Assembly: GCA_963205285.1 (NCBI GenBank)
Contig: CAUJJQ010000138.1
Coordinates: forward strand, 1-20,799
Reading direction: 5' to 3'
DNA: 20,799 bases
DNA from: Pseudomonadota bacterium
GTDB taxonomy: Bacteria; Pseudomonadota; Alphaproteobacteria; Sphingomonadales; Sphingomonadaceae
Position 1 is the first letter of the stretch. Every line of letters begins with the position of its first letter. The notes beneath the pieces are model-generated. The model did not search any database, was not told the origin of the DNA, and saw only the letters and a program-made list of their open reading frames with translations. Both the position numbers and the translations under genes were made by a program. Positions 1 through 7,815 of this stretch are shown here, piece by piece.

Positions 1-518
1 ACAAATTGCTGGCCGAGCAAGCGCATCGCGGCATAGGCCGCCTGGCGGATAACCGGCTCACCCGACCGGCGGATCATCCGGCGCAAAATCGTCGTCGGGT
101 TGGCGTTGGATCCGATTTGGTCAAGCAGCAATGTCGCTGAACCCAGCGACAGCCCCCACGCCGACATATCAACCAACATGCTGCCGGACTTTTCCCCCTC
201 CGTCCAATGGCGGCCGGCAATCTTGTCACGGATCAGCGCGTTGGCGGTTTCCGAATCGGGGACGCGCAGCAATGCCTCTGCCAGACACATCAGCACCACC
301 CCTTCCTCTGTCGAAAGGCGGTAGCGGTTCATCAATTGCGATACCAACGTATCGCCTTCGCCCGCACGGCGCGCCTCCACAATGATGCGGCGGCCAAGCG
401 CCTTGGCGGCGGCAATATCCGGCCCGGCGGCGGCCAGCGCGGCGAGGTTGGCGACGGTAAGGGCGGGTTCGCCACAAGCGTGCAAAGCGCGGATGGCGTC
501 TTTCTGGGGAGTGCTCAT
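1..518 (-). CDS. putA: Bifunctional proline dehydrogenase / glutamate-semialdehyde dehydrogenase PutA, N-terminal part (cut by window edge)
   Basis: The first 172 codons are present; the gene continues past the left edge. PutA oxidises proline to glutamate: an FAD proline dehydrogenase domain makes pyrroline-5-carboxylate and a C-terminal aldehyde dehydrogenase finishes the reaction. Seen here is the helical arm before the barrel, with RYRLSTEEGVVLMCLAEALL, then DSETANALIRDKI, then the family-typical VIRQAAYAAMRLLGQQFV at the edge. There is no ribbon-helix-helix domain before the arm, so this looks like a PutA without the autoregulatory DNA-binding domain of the enteric protein. The start is an ATG read from 518, preceded by a G-rich stretch but no classical Shine-Dalgarno sequence. 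It lies 101 bases downstream of the thioesterase on the same strand and may share its transcript. The dehydrogenase domains are outside the window, so bifunctionality is inferred from the family. Confidence 0.85.
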   Translation of the reverse strand, partial: MSTPQKDAIRALHACGEPALTVANLAALAAAGPDIAAAKALGRRIIVEARRAGEGDTLVSQLMNRYRLSTEEGVVLMCLAEALLRVPDSETANALIRDKIAGRHWTEGEKSGSMLVDMSAWGLSLGSATLLLDQIGSNANPTTILRRMIRRSGEPVIRQAAYAAMRLLGQQF

Positions 519-619
519 GGCCCGCCCCCCTAGCGCGTCCCATCGACGCTGCAAAGGCGCGAATGGACGCTGCGGCAAGCTAAGTTTTAGAAGCGGATTT
601 TATGTCACAGATGATGGCA

Positions 620-1060
620 TTATTGCGGCGAACCGCACCCGGATTTGGGCAATGCATAGGTGACCAACGCCTGGCCAACTAGTTCATCATCGAGCGCACT
701 ATATATCCGCACATCGACAATTGCCTGTCGCCGCCCCAATTTGATGAAACTCGCCCGCGCAATGACCGGGGCATAGGGGCAGGGGCGCAAAAAATGCTGC
801 GACAGGCTCGACGTCACCGCCATCGGCTGTTCCCCAATATGCCCCAAAATCACCACATAGGCCGCCGTATCGGCGAGGGTCATCAGCGTCGGCCCCGAAA
901 CGATGCCGCCGGGGCGCAAATGTCCCTCGTTCGGCGTCAGCGTTAACTGTGCTGCGCCCAGCGTCAGCGTATCGACATGCGGCATCCCCTCTGTCCCACG
1001 TTCGGGGAAAAGGCTGCGCAAAAATTGGTTGAGCGCCGCGGCATCGAGCTTTATTTCCAC
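620..1060 (-). CDS. PaaI-family hotdog-fold thioesterase
   Basis: Predicted acyl-CoA thioesterase of 146 residues with a single hotdog fold. The core is HLRPGGIVSGPTLMTLADTA (about residues 47-66), matching the PaaI signature G-G-x-x-x-G-x-x-x-x-x-x-D with the probable catalytic Asp at about residue 64. Next come SSLSQHFLRPC and ARASFIKLGRRQAIVDVRIY, the usual central strands. The frame is open to an ATG at 1162, but I choose the GTG at 1060 because GGGAGA sits four bases before it, the length then fits the family, and the extra upstream residues look like shadow translation of the promoter region. It ends 101 bases before putA and is divergent from the penicillin-binding protein gene. The substrate cannot be read from the sequence. 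Family assignment is firm; the exact acyl group is unknown. Confidence 0.82.
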   Translation of the reverse strand: MEIKLDAAALNQFLRSLFPERGTEGMPHVDTLTLGAAQLTLTPNEGHLRPGGIVSGPTLMTLADTAAYVVILGHIGEQPMAVTSSLSQHFLRPCPYAPVIARASFIKLGRRQAIVDVRIYSALDDELVGQALVTYALPKSGCGSPQ

Positions 1061-1064
1061 AAAT

Positions 1065-1070
1065 TCTCCC
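1065..1070 (-). promoter_or_regulatory. Ribosome binding site deciding the GTG start of the thioesterase
   Basis: Read on the minus strand this is GGGAGA, four bases before the GTG at 1060. It is the reason for preferring the GTG over the in-frame ATG 102 bases upstream. Confidence 0.6.
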
Positions 1071-1163
1071 AAATTTCCGCGCCCTACAGCATACCATGGC
1101 AGAGCCGCACCGATGACGCTATATGCCACCATCAAAAACATGCTGGAAAAACATCGTGCCACA

Positions 1164-1190
1164 TTGTAATGCGTGTTATTGGTGTAATAC
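1164..1190 (+). promoter_or_regulatory. Possible promoter or operator before the penicillin-binding protein gene
   Basis: This AT-rich stretch sits in the divergent 139-base gap. It holds TTGTAA (1164-1169) and TAATAC (1185-1190) with a 15-base spacer, and a direct repeat TGTAATGC/TGTAATAC whose copies begin at 1165 and 1183. If TAATAC is a -10 box the transcript would begin within a few bases of the ATG at 1200. The spacer is shorter than ideal, so this may instead be a regulator site. Confidence 0.25.
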
Positions 1191-1199
1191 AGTTTGACG

Positions 1200-3554
1200 A
1201 TGCGTGACGACCCCTTTGACCTGCCCGATGGCTATGGCGGCATTGACCGGGCCCTGCCGCGCGCGCGTGAGACAGCGCCCGAAACCTCAGCGCGTAAAAC
1301 TATCGCCGATTTGGAGGCCGAATTGCGCGCGGACAAAGCGCCGCGTGATACGTCGCGCACAGTAAGGGCTGCGCGCGGGGGCGATGCGCCGGGTGCACCA
1401 GAACGGCCCCAGCCGCCGATTTTTGCAGCTTTCGATTCGCTAAAGTCCAGCATTGGCACCAAATGGAACGGCAACCCCGCCTTGCGCCGCTGGTCGGATC
1501 GTCTGGCCGAAAAGCTGCATATCCGCCCGCCCGCGCAATCAACCGGCACCGATATATCGACCGCCGGCGGCCCACCTGTGCCGCCGCCCCTGTCGCCATG
1601 GCGGCGGCGCTGGAAATGGGCAAAGCGCGGTATCATCGCCTTTTTCGCGCTGTTGACGGTCACCATCGGCTGGCTGGCGTGGACGGCACCCCTGTCCAAA
1701 AGCCTCGAACCCATCGCGCCGCCGCAATTGACGCTGGTGAGTGCGGAGGGGCGGCCGATTGCGCGCAACGGCGCGATTGTCGAAGAACCGGTCGATGTCA
1801 CCAAATTGCCGCCGCATGTCATAGAGGCGTTTTTGGCGACCGAGGATCGGCGTTTTTATTCGCATTGGGGCGTTGACCCGCGCGGGATTGCGCGCGCGAT
1901 GTGGAGTAATTTGACCAGCGGCACGCGCCAGGGCGGCAGCACCATCACCCAGCAACTCGCCAAATTCACCTTCCTCAGTTCGAACCAGACTTATGGCCGC
2001 AAAGCGCAGGAAGCGCTGATCGCGGTGTGGATGGAGGCGTGGCTTAGCAAGGACGAGATTTTGTCGCGTTACCTGTCCAACGCCTATTTCGGTGACAATG
2101 TCTACGGGTTGCGCGCGGCATCGCTCCATTATTTCTATCGCCAGCCCGAACGGCTGACACTCTCGCAAGCCAGCATGCTGGCGGGCATGGTCAAAGCGCC
2201 ATCGCGCCTTGCACCCACACGCAACCTTGCCGCCGCGCGCGCACGCCAGCGCGTTGTCATCGCCGCGATGGTCGATGCGGGGTATCTGACGCGGGCAGAG
2301 GCTGCACGCGTACCGCCCGCAACCATTGACCACCGCGCGCAGGGGCAATTGCCGACCGGCACCTATTTCGCCGACTGGGCGATGGGTGAAGCGCGGGCCA
2401 GCGTCGAACATGGCTATGACGAGACACGGGTAACGACGACGCTCAATGCACGGTTGCAGGATATTGCCCGCCGCGTCACCGCCGCCGCGCGCCCGCGCCA
2501 TGCCCAGATTGCGCTGGTGGCGATGCACCCCAATGGCGAAGTGGTGGCGATGGTCGGCGGGCGCGATTATGGCCAATCCCCCTTTAACCGCGCTGTGCAG
2601 GCGCGCCGCCAGCCCGGCTCTGCCTTTAAGATTGCGGTTTACCTCGCCGCGCTGCGCGCCGGCATGACCCCCGAAACGATGGTCGATGACAGTCCGATAA
2701 CCGACGGCGCCTATCGCCCGGCCAACTATGGCGGCCATTATCGCGGACAAATAAGCTTGAAAGATGCCTTTGCCCATTCCAGCAATGTCGTCGCGGTGCG
2801 CCTCTACAATCAATTGGGCGGGCGCGCGGTGCGTGATGCCGCACGGGATTTGGGGATAACCAGTCCGATTGCCGAAAACGCCAGCGCCGCGCTCGGCACA
2901 TCAGACGTCAGCCTGATCGAACTGACCGCCGCTTATGCAATGATTGCAGGCAATATGGGACCGGTCGAACCGCATGCCCTGCGCCGCGCCGAACCCAATT
3001 TTGTCGAAAGCCTGTTCGATGGTCGATCTGCCCTGCCCAGTGCGCAACGTGATGCGATGCTCGAAATGATGCGCGCGGTCATCAACCAGGGGACGGGGCG
3101 CGCGGCGCGATTGTCCATCCCCGCATATGGCAAGACCGGCACAACGCAGGACAGCCGCGATGCCCTGTTCGTGGGCTTTGCAGGTGATCTTGTGGTCGGT
3201 GTCTGGATTGGCGAAGATGACAATCAACCGCTGCCCGGCGTCACCGGCGGCGGCGAACCCGCGCGTGTGTGGCGCGCCTTTATGGCAGAGGCGATTCGCG
3301 GCAGCGCGCCGCGTCGTGAAACCCCCGCGCCCCCGCCGCCCGCGCCCGACAATGACGCGATTTTTGACGATGCGCCAATCCGCATCGAAGAACCGCGCGT
3401 TGAAATTGACGGCGAAAATGGCGTGTCGCTCAACGGACGGGTTGGGCCGCTCGATGTCCGGATTGATTCGAACGGTATCGACGTGCAGCCGAATGCACGG
3501 GCCAATGCCCAGACCAATGAACGCGCGCAAAATGGCGGGCCAACCAAAGAATAG
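1200..3554 (+). CDS. Class A penicillin-binding protein (bifunctional transglycosylase/transpeptidase, PBP1 type)
   Basis: Polymerises lipid II into glycan strands and cross-links the peptides, anchored in the inner membrane with its domains in the periplasm. It has 784 residues. In order: a charged, proline-containing cytoplasmic segment (1-142); one membrane helix around 144-164 (GIIAFFALLTVTIGWLAW); a GT51 domain with the catalytic Glu in EDRRFYSHWG (about 215) and GGSTITQQLAK (about 245); and a transpeptidase with SAFK (474-477), SSN (527-529) and KTGT (645-648). After this comes a roughly 100-residue tail: a proline-rich stretch, then an acidic part with VEIDGENGVSLNGRVG. The start is either TTG 1194 or ATG 1200; I use the ATG. 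No clear Shine-Dalgarno precedes it. The gene is divergent from the thioesterase and its stop abuts the stop of the convergent sugar dehydrogenase gene. The exact PBP subclass (1a or 1c type) is not settled. Confidence 0.93.
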   Translation: MRDDPFDLPDGYGGIDRALPRARETAPETSARKTIADLEAELRADKAPRDTSRTVRAARGGDAPGAPERPQPPIFAAFDSLKSSIGTKWNGNPALRRWSDRLAEKLHIRPPAQSTGTDISTAGGPPVPPPLSPWRRRWKWAKRGIIAFFALLTVTIGWLAWTAPLSKSLEPIAPPQLTLVSAEGRPIARNGAIVEEPVDVTKLPPHVIEAFLATEDRRFYSHWGVDPRGIARAMWSNLTSGTRQGGSTITQQLAKFTFLSSNQTYGRKAQEALIAVWMEAWLSKDEILSRYLSNAYFGDNVYGLRAASLHYFYRQPERLTLSQASMLAGMVKAPSRLAPTRNLAAARARQRVVIAAMVDAGYLTRAEAARVPPATIDHRAQGQLPTGTYFADWAMGEARASVEHGYDETRVTTTLNARLQDIARRVTAAARPRHAQIALVAMHPNGEVVAMVGGRDYGQSPFNRAVQARRQPGSAFKIAVYLAALRAGMTPETMVDDSPITDGAYRPANYGGHYRGQISLKDAFAHSSNVVAVRLYNQLGGRAVRDAARDLGITSPIAENASAALGTSDVSLIELTAAYAMIAGNMGPVEPHALRRAEPNFVESLFDGRSALPSAQRDAMLEMMRAVINQGTGRAARLSIPAYGKTGTTQDSRDALFVGFAGDLVVGVWIGEDDNQPLPGVTGGGEPARVWRAFMAEAIRGSAPRRETPAPPPPAPDNDAIFDDAPIRIEEPRVEIDGENGVSLNGRVGPLDVRIDSNGIDVQPNARANAQTNERAQNGGPTKE

Positions 3555-4718
3555 CTATCGGGGTTGAAGGCGATATAGCTTGCCATCCCCCTGATTGCCC
3601 CCATCGGCGAGCAGGTAAAGGCTGCCTGCCGACCCCGCGACCACCGCGCGGACACGAAACCCCATGTCCCAACGGTCGGCCTGTCGCGCACCAGTGCCAT
3701 CAAAGGTGACACGCACCAGCGCGGTGCCGCCCAGTGCCGGGATGAACGCGCTGCCGCGCCACGCCGGAAAAGCACCGCCGCCATAAAAAATGAGGCCAGC
3801 GGGCGAAATGCTGGGGTTCCACCACAATGCGGGCGGGGCAAAACCATCGCCTGCCGCATGGTCGGGAATGTCGCGCCCGTCATAATGGTCGCCGTTGGAT
3901 ACGCGCGGATAACCATAATTTGCGCCGCGCGTGATGCGGTTCAGTTCATCGCCCCCTGCCGGGCCCATTTCAATTTCCCACAATTGCCCCGCACCATCAA
4001 AGGCAAGCCCCAATGGGTTGCGATGCCCACATGTCCAGATTTGCGCGCGCACGCCGCCTGCACTGGCAAAGGGATTATCGGCAGGGATGGATCCATCATC
4101 ATTCAGCCGGACAATCTTGCCCAAATTGCTGTCCATATCCTGCGCCGGGTCGAATTTCTGCCGTTCGCCGGAGGAGATATAAAGCTTGCCATCGCCGCCA
4201 AAGGCGATGCGGTGACCGAAATGGCCGTTGCCCGAAACAAAGGCGCTTTGCCGCCAGATTTCGCTAAGCCCCTCCAGCCGCGCACCATCGTCGGACAGGC
4301 GCGCGCGGCCAACCACTGCGCCCTTGCCGCCCGGCCCCTGTGCCACCCAGCTGATATACACCATGCGATTATGCGCAAAATCGGGGTGGAGCGCGACATC
4401 GCCAAAGCCGCCCTGTCCGGCATAGGTGACGCTGGGCGTCCCCGAAACCGGCTGCGCAGCGCCGCCTTCGCGCCAATGCAGCAAACGCCCATCCTGTTCG
4501 GTGATCAGTGCGCTGCCGTCGGGCAGAAAGGCCATGGCCCATGGATCATCCAGATCGGCGATTGCGTTCAGCGTAAAGGGCGCGTTCGCCAGAGGCGCGG
4601 GTTCGACCGTTCCGGCATTGCCCGCACCACCAGATACGGCTGATGCGCCGCCGATGCTGACGCTGCATGCACCGAGCAGCAGGGCCGCCGCCCCGGCACG
4701 AAATATCGACTTGTGCAT
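3555..4718 (-). CDS. PQQ-dependent sugar dehydrogenase family lipoprotein (GSDH/YliI-like)
   Basis: Predicted six-bladed beta-propeller oxidoreductase of the glucose/sorbosone dehydrogenase family, which uses pyrroloquinoline quinone and calcium to oxidise aldose sugars outside the cytoplasm. It has 387 residues. The N-terminus has Lys then a hydrophobic stretch ending in the lipobox LLGAC, placing lipidated Cys at 18 and Ser at +2, so outer-membrane anchoring facing the periplasm is likely. Family signs in order: DLDDPWAMAFLPDG, FGDVALHPDFAHN, NGHFGHRIAFGGDGKLYIS, WTCGHRNPLGLAFD, IEMGPAGGDELNRI and GANYGYP. A G-rich Shine-Dalgarno (GGGAG) precedes the ATG at 4718. It converges on the PBP gene with no bases between the two stop codons. 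No PQQ biosynthesis genes are in view, so whether the protein works as a holoenzyme, and on which sugar, is unknown. Confidence 0.88.
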   Translation of the reverse strand: MHKSIFRAGAAALLLGACSVSIGGASAVSGGAGNAGTVEPAPLANAPFTLNAIADLDDPWAMAFLPDGSALITEQDGRLLHWREGGAAQPVSGTPSVTYAGQGGFGDVALHPDFAHNRMVYISWVAQGPGGKGAVVGRARLSDDGARLEGLSEIWRQSAFVSGNGHFGHRIAFGGDGKLYISSGERQKFDPAQDMDSNLGKIVRLNDDGSIPADNPFASAGGVRAQIWTCGHRNPLGLAFDGAGQLWEIEMGPAGGDELNRITRGANYGYPRVSNGDHYDGRDIPDHAAGDGFAPPALWWNPSISPAGLIFYGGGAFPAWRGSAFIPALGGTALVRVTFDGTGARQADRWDMGFRVRAVVAGSAGSLYLLADGGNQGDGKLYRLQPR

Positions 4719-4800
4719 AAAGCTGCTCCCCGCTTGCCTATCGCCCCCGACGCGCCTATAGAGCCGTTGCTTCCTGACATCGCAAGAGGTTTGGCAGCGT

Positions 4801-4818
4801 CGGGACGGCTCCGTCCCG
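4801..4818 (+). other. Perfect short hairpin in the gap before rimP
   Basis: CGGGACG (4801-4807) and CGTCCCG (4812-4818) pair around a GCTC loop. It lies in the 172-base gap between the divergent sugar dehydrogenase gene and rimP and has no following T run, so it is not a classical terminator. It may belong to the 5' leader of the rimP operon or be a binding site; the role is unknown. Confidence 0.4.
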
Positions 4819-4890
4819 GCGGCCGTAACGCTTTGCCTGTTTCACAGCACATGCGTAACGGTCGTTTTCGACCAAGTTGTAGGATTTTCG

Positions 4891-5469
4891 ATGGGCGATG
4901 TGCCCGCCATTGCCGCGCCGATGTTGGCGCTTATCACGGCTGAGGCTGAACGGCTCGGCTTTGCGATGGTGCGCGTGCGCTGGTTTGCTGGCGAAGAACC
5001 GACGCTGCAAATCATGGCCGAACGCCCCGAAACCGGCCAATTGACCATCGATGATTGTTCGGCATTGAGCCATGCCATTTCCGACCATTTCGACGCGATG
5101 GAAGCGGCGGGTAACGACCCATTTGACATTGCCTATCGGCTCGAAGTTTCCTCCCCCGGCATCGACCGCCCGCTGACCCGCGCGGGTGATTTTGCCCAAT
5201 GGGCGGGGCATGAAGCAAAAATCACCTTGGCCGAAGGGGCCGGTGATGCATCGGGCGCGCTGCGCAAGAATCTGATTGGTCGGATCACCGCCAGCGATGG
5301 CGAATATGTTGATTTTGCCGAACGCAAGGGCGGCGCAATGCGCTTTGCCTTTGCCGACGTTGCCGACGCCAAATTGCTTTTAACCGACGCGCTGATCGCC
5401 GCCAGCCGTCCAATTGACACCAGCGGCGCCGATGAATTTGAAACCGACGCTATTTCGCAAGAGGATTGA
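4891..5469 (+). CDS. rimP: Ribosome maturation factor RimP
   Basis: Cytoplasmic factor for maturation of the 30S subunit, binding the free particle. It has 192 residues, slightly longer than the usual 150-180. The N-terminal alpha/beta domain contains VRVRWFAGEEPTLQIMAE and TIDDCSALSHAISDHFD, followed by the family hallmark YRLEVSSPGIDRPLTR (about residues 84-99). The C-terminal Sm-like barrel includes LIGRITASDGEYVDF and FADVADAKL. The tail (about 172-192) is acidic and probably disordered. The ATG at 4891 has AGGA eight bases upstream. It is first in the translation/transcription block, four bases ahead of nusA, the standard bacterial arrangement. Confidence 0.95.
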   Translation: MGDVPAIAAPMLALITAEAERLGFAMVRVRWFAGEEPTLQIMAERPETGQLTIDDCSALSHAISDHFDAMEAAGNDPFDIAYRLEVSSPGIDRPLTRAGDFAQWAGHEAKITLAEGAGDASGALRKNLIGRITASDGEYVDFAERKGGAMRFAFADVADAKLLLTDALIAASRPIDTSGADEFETDAISQED

Positions 5470-5473
5470 TATC

Positions 5474-7078
5474 ATGGCCAACGCCATTTCCGCCAACCGT
5501 GCAGAACTGCTCGCCATCGCCAATTCGGTGGCCACCGAAAAATTGATCGACAAGGCAATCGTCATCGAAGCGATTGAAGAAGCGATCCAACGGGCCGCCC
5601 GCGCGCGCTTTGGTCAGGAAAATGACATTCGCGCAAAACTTGACCCGATGACCGGCGATTTGCGTCTGTGGCGCGTTGTCGAAGTGGTCGAACAGGTCGA
5701 TGATTATTTCAAACAGGTTGATTTGGAACGCGGCACCAGCCTGCAAGCGGGCGCTGCAATCGGTGATTTCATTGTCGACCCGCTACCCGCCATCGATTTG
5801 GGGCGCATCGACGCGCAATCGGCCAAGCAGGTGATTTTCCAGCGCGTGCGCGAAGCCGATCGTGAACGCCAATATGGCGAGTATAAAGACCGCACCAACG
5901 AAGTGATTACCGGCGTCGTCAAATCAGTCGAATTTGGCCACATCATCGTCAACCTTGGCCGGGCAGAGGGGGTCATCCGGCGCGACCAGCAAATCCCGCG
6001 CGAAATGGTGCGCATGGGTGACCGCATCCGCGCGATCATCACCAAAGTCGTGCGCGAAACGCGCGGGCCGCAGATTTTCCTGTCGCGCGCGCACCCCGAT
6101 TTCATGAAAAAGCTTTTCGCGCAGGAAGTGCCCGAAATCTACGATGGCATCATCGAAATTAAGGCCGCGGCGCGCGACCCGGGCAGCCGCGCCAAAATCG
6201 GCGTCATCAGCTATGATGGCAGCATCGACCCGGTTGGCGCATGCGTCGGCATGAAGGGCAGCCGCGTGCAAGCGGTGGTGCAGGAATTGCAGGGCGAAAA
6301 AATCGACATCATCCCGTGGAGCGAGGATACGGCAACCTTTGTCGTCAACGCGCTGCAACCCGCAACGGTCAGCCGCGTCGTGCTCGACGAAGATGAAGGG
6401 CGGATCGAGGTTGTCGTTCCCGACGATCAATTGAGCCTAGCCATCGGGCGGCGCGGGCAGAATGTCCGGCTCGCCAGCCAATTGACCGGCCGCGCCATCG
6501 ACATCATGACCGAAGCCGATTCGAGCGAAAAGCGGCAGCGCGAATTCATCGAACGTTCGACCATGTTCCAAGAGGAATTGGACGTCGATGAAACGCTGGC
6601 GCAATTGCTGGTGGCAGAGGGCTTCACCGAACTCGAAGAAGTCGCCTTTGTCGGGCCAGAGGAATTGGCCGCTATTGAAGGTTTCGACGAAGAATTGGCG
6701 CAGGAATTGCAAAGCCGTGCGCAAGAAGCGCTCGAAAAGCGCGAAGCCGCTGCGCGCGAACTGCGCCGTTCGCTGGGCGTAGAGGACGCGCTGGCCGAAA
6801 TGCCGCACCTTTCCGAAGCGATGCTGGTAACGCTGGGCAAGGCCAAAATCCGCACGCTCGACGACCTCGCCGACCTTGCGACCGACGAACTTATCGCCAA
6901 AAAGCGCAGCGAACCCCGGCGCGGCGGACGCGAACGGCCCGAGGATAAGGGCGGTGTGCTCGGCGAATATGGCCTGACCGAAGAACAGGGCAATGAAATC
7001 ATCATGGCGGCGCGCGCACATTGGTTCGCCGACGAGGATGTTATAGAGGAGGCCGCCGATGCGGACTCCACCCCATGA
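5474..7078 (+). CDS. nusA: Transcription termination/antitermination factor NusA
   Basis: RNA polymerase-binding factor that modulates pausing, termination and rRNA antitermination. It has 534 residues. In order: the polymerase-binding N-terminal domain (about 1-130); an S1 domain with NEVITGVVKSVEFGHIIVNL (from about 141); KH1 with DPVGACVGMKGSRVQAVVQE; KH2 with LAIGRRGQNVRLASQLTG (GRRGQN near 325); and a C-terminal region with two acidic helix-hairpin-helix-type repeats around EELAAIEGFDEELAQEL and the LSEAMLVTLGKAKIRTLDDL segment. The frame is open further upstream, but the ATG at 5474 follows AGAGGA at good spacing and lies just past the rimP stop, and the family begins at ANAISANRAELL. 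Its last 20 bases overlap the next gene. Confidence 0.97.
   Translation: MANAISANRAELLAIANSVATEKLIDKAIVIEAIEEAIQRAARARFGQENDIRAKLDPMTGDLRLWRVVEVVEQVDDYFKQVDLERGTSLQAGAAIGDFIVDPLPAIDLGRIDAQSAKQVIFQRVREADRERQYGEYKDRTNEVITGVVKSVEFGHIIVNLGRAEGVIRRDQQIPREMVRMGDRIRAIITKVVRETRGPQIFLSRAHPDFMKKLFAQEVPEIYDGIIEIKAAARDPGSRAKIGVISYDGSIDPVGACVGMKGSRVQAVVQELQGEKIDIIPWSEDTATFVVNALQPATVSRVVLDEDEGRIEVVVPDDQLSLAIGRRGQNVRLASQLTGRAIDIMTEADSSEKRQREFIERSTMFQEELDVDETLAQLLVAEGFTELEEVAFVGPEELAAIEGFDEELAQELQSRAQEALEKREAAARELRRSLGVEDALAEMPHLSEAMLVTLGKAKIRTLDDLADLATDELIAKKRSEPRRGGRERPEDKGGVLGEYGLTEEQGNEIIMAARAHWFADEDVIEEAADADSTP
7045..7052 (+). promoter_or_regulatory. Strong ribosome binding site inside nusA for the downstream YlxR-type gene
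   Basis: AGAGGAGG lies within the nusA coding sequence, six bases before the ATG at 7059. It supports this start despite the 20-base overlap with nusA. Confidence 0.65.
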
Positions 7079-7808
7079 GCAAGGGTTAAACCCGGCAGCA
7101 TCGGACAGTGCCGAACGGCGCTGCATCCTAACCCGCGACGCTGGCGCGCGGGGCACGCTCCTGCGCCTTGCCATCGCGCCCGACGGGGAAGTGGTGCCCG
7201 ACGTTCTGGCGCGCGCGCCGGGGCGCGGCGCATGGGTTGGCGTTGACAAGCCGACACTCACCACCGCCGTTGCCAAGGGCAAGCTGAAAGCCGCCTTGGC
7301 GCGCGCGTTCAAGGGGGCGGCGCTGCGCATCCCAGCCGATCTGCCTGACCGGGTGGAGGCGGCGTTTGCGCGCACCTTATTGGCGCAATTGGGGCTGGCG
7401 ACGCGTGCGGGCGCGTGCATCAACGGTGCAGAACGGGTCGACGTGGCCGCGCGCAGCGGACAGGTCGCGCTGCTCGCCCATGCCAGCGATGCGGCGGAGG
7501 ATGGCCGGCGCAAGCGCGATGCCAGTTGGCGCATCGGCATGGACGAAGAAGGCAGCGGGCGCATGGGCATCATCCTGCCCTTTGACCGTATCGCGCTGGC
7601 CAGTGCGCTGGGCCGCGACAATGTCGTCCATCTGGCGATAATTGATAAAATTTGGGGCGCGCGCATTTTGGACCTGCTTGGGCGCTGGCAAGATTTTGGC
7701 ATATCGGCTACAGGCCGCGCGGGGAACGCCGATGCGTCGGCCCCTGAGCGCCTGTCCGCCCGACAAGATAATGACGCGGACACTGCCGCTGCTGAACTGA
7801 AGGAATGA
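7059..7808 (+). CDS. RNA-binding protein: YlxR (DUF448) domain fused to an L7Ae-like domain
   Basis: Predicted nucleic-acid-binding protein encoded between nusA and infB, the normal place for YlxR. It has 249 residues, against about 90 for stand-alone YlxR. The N-terminal domain (about 15-90) shows ERRCILTRD and the family PGRGAWV motif. The second part (about 100-180), LLAQLGLATRAGACINGAERV followed later by VALLAHASDAAEDGRRK, resembles the YlxQ/L7Ae fold that in Firmicutes is a separate gene here. The last 40 residues are low complexity. This fusion is usual in Alphaproteobacteria. Its precise RNA target is not known; YlxR homologues have been linked to regulation of transcription and of RNase P. 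It overlaps nusA by 20 bases and ends seven bases before infB. Confidence 0.88.
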   Translation: MRTPPHEQGLNPAASDSAERRCILTRDAGARGTLLRLAIAPDGEVVPDVLARAPGRGAWVGVDKPTLTTAVAKGKLKAALARAFKGAALRIPADLPDRVEAAFARTLLAQLGLATRAGACINGAERVDVAARSGQVALLAHASDAAEDGRRKRDASWRIGMDEEGSGRMGIILPFDRIALASALGRDNVVHLAIIDKIWGARILDLLGRWQDFGISATGRAGNADASAPERLSARQDNDADTAAAELKE

Positions 7809-7815
7809 TTTTTCG

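Noticed and set aside
1194..1199. TTGACG as a -35 box
   Set aside because: It sits directly against the PBP start codon, so a promoter from it would start transcription inside the gene; TTG may instead be an alternative start codon.
1539..2813. Long minus-strand open frame (about 424 codons) opposite the penicillin-binding protein gene
   Set aside because: The plus-strand gene has intact GT51 and transpeptidase motifs throughout; the antisense product has no recognisable features or ribosome binding site.
3858..4643. Plus-strand open frame (about 261 codons) inside the sugar dehydrogenase gene
   Set aside because: The minus-strand frame has a lipobox and family motifs along its whole length, so the plus frame is a shadow.
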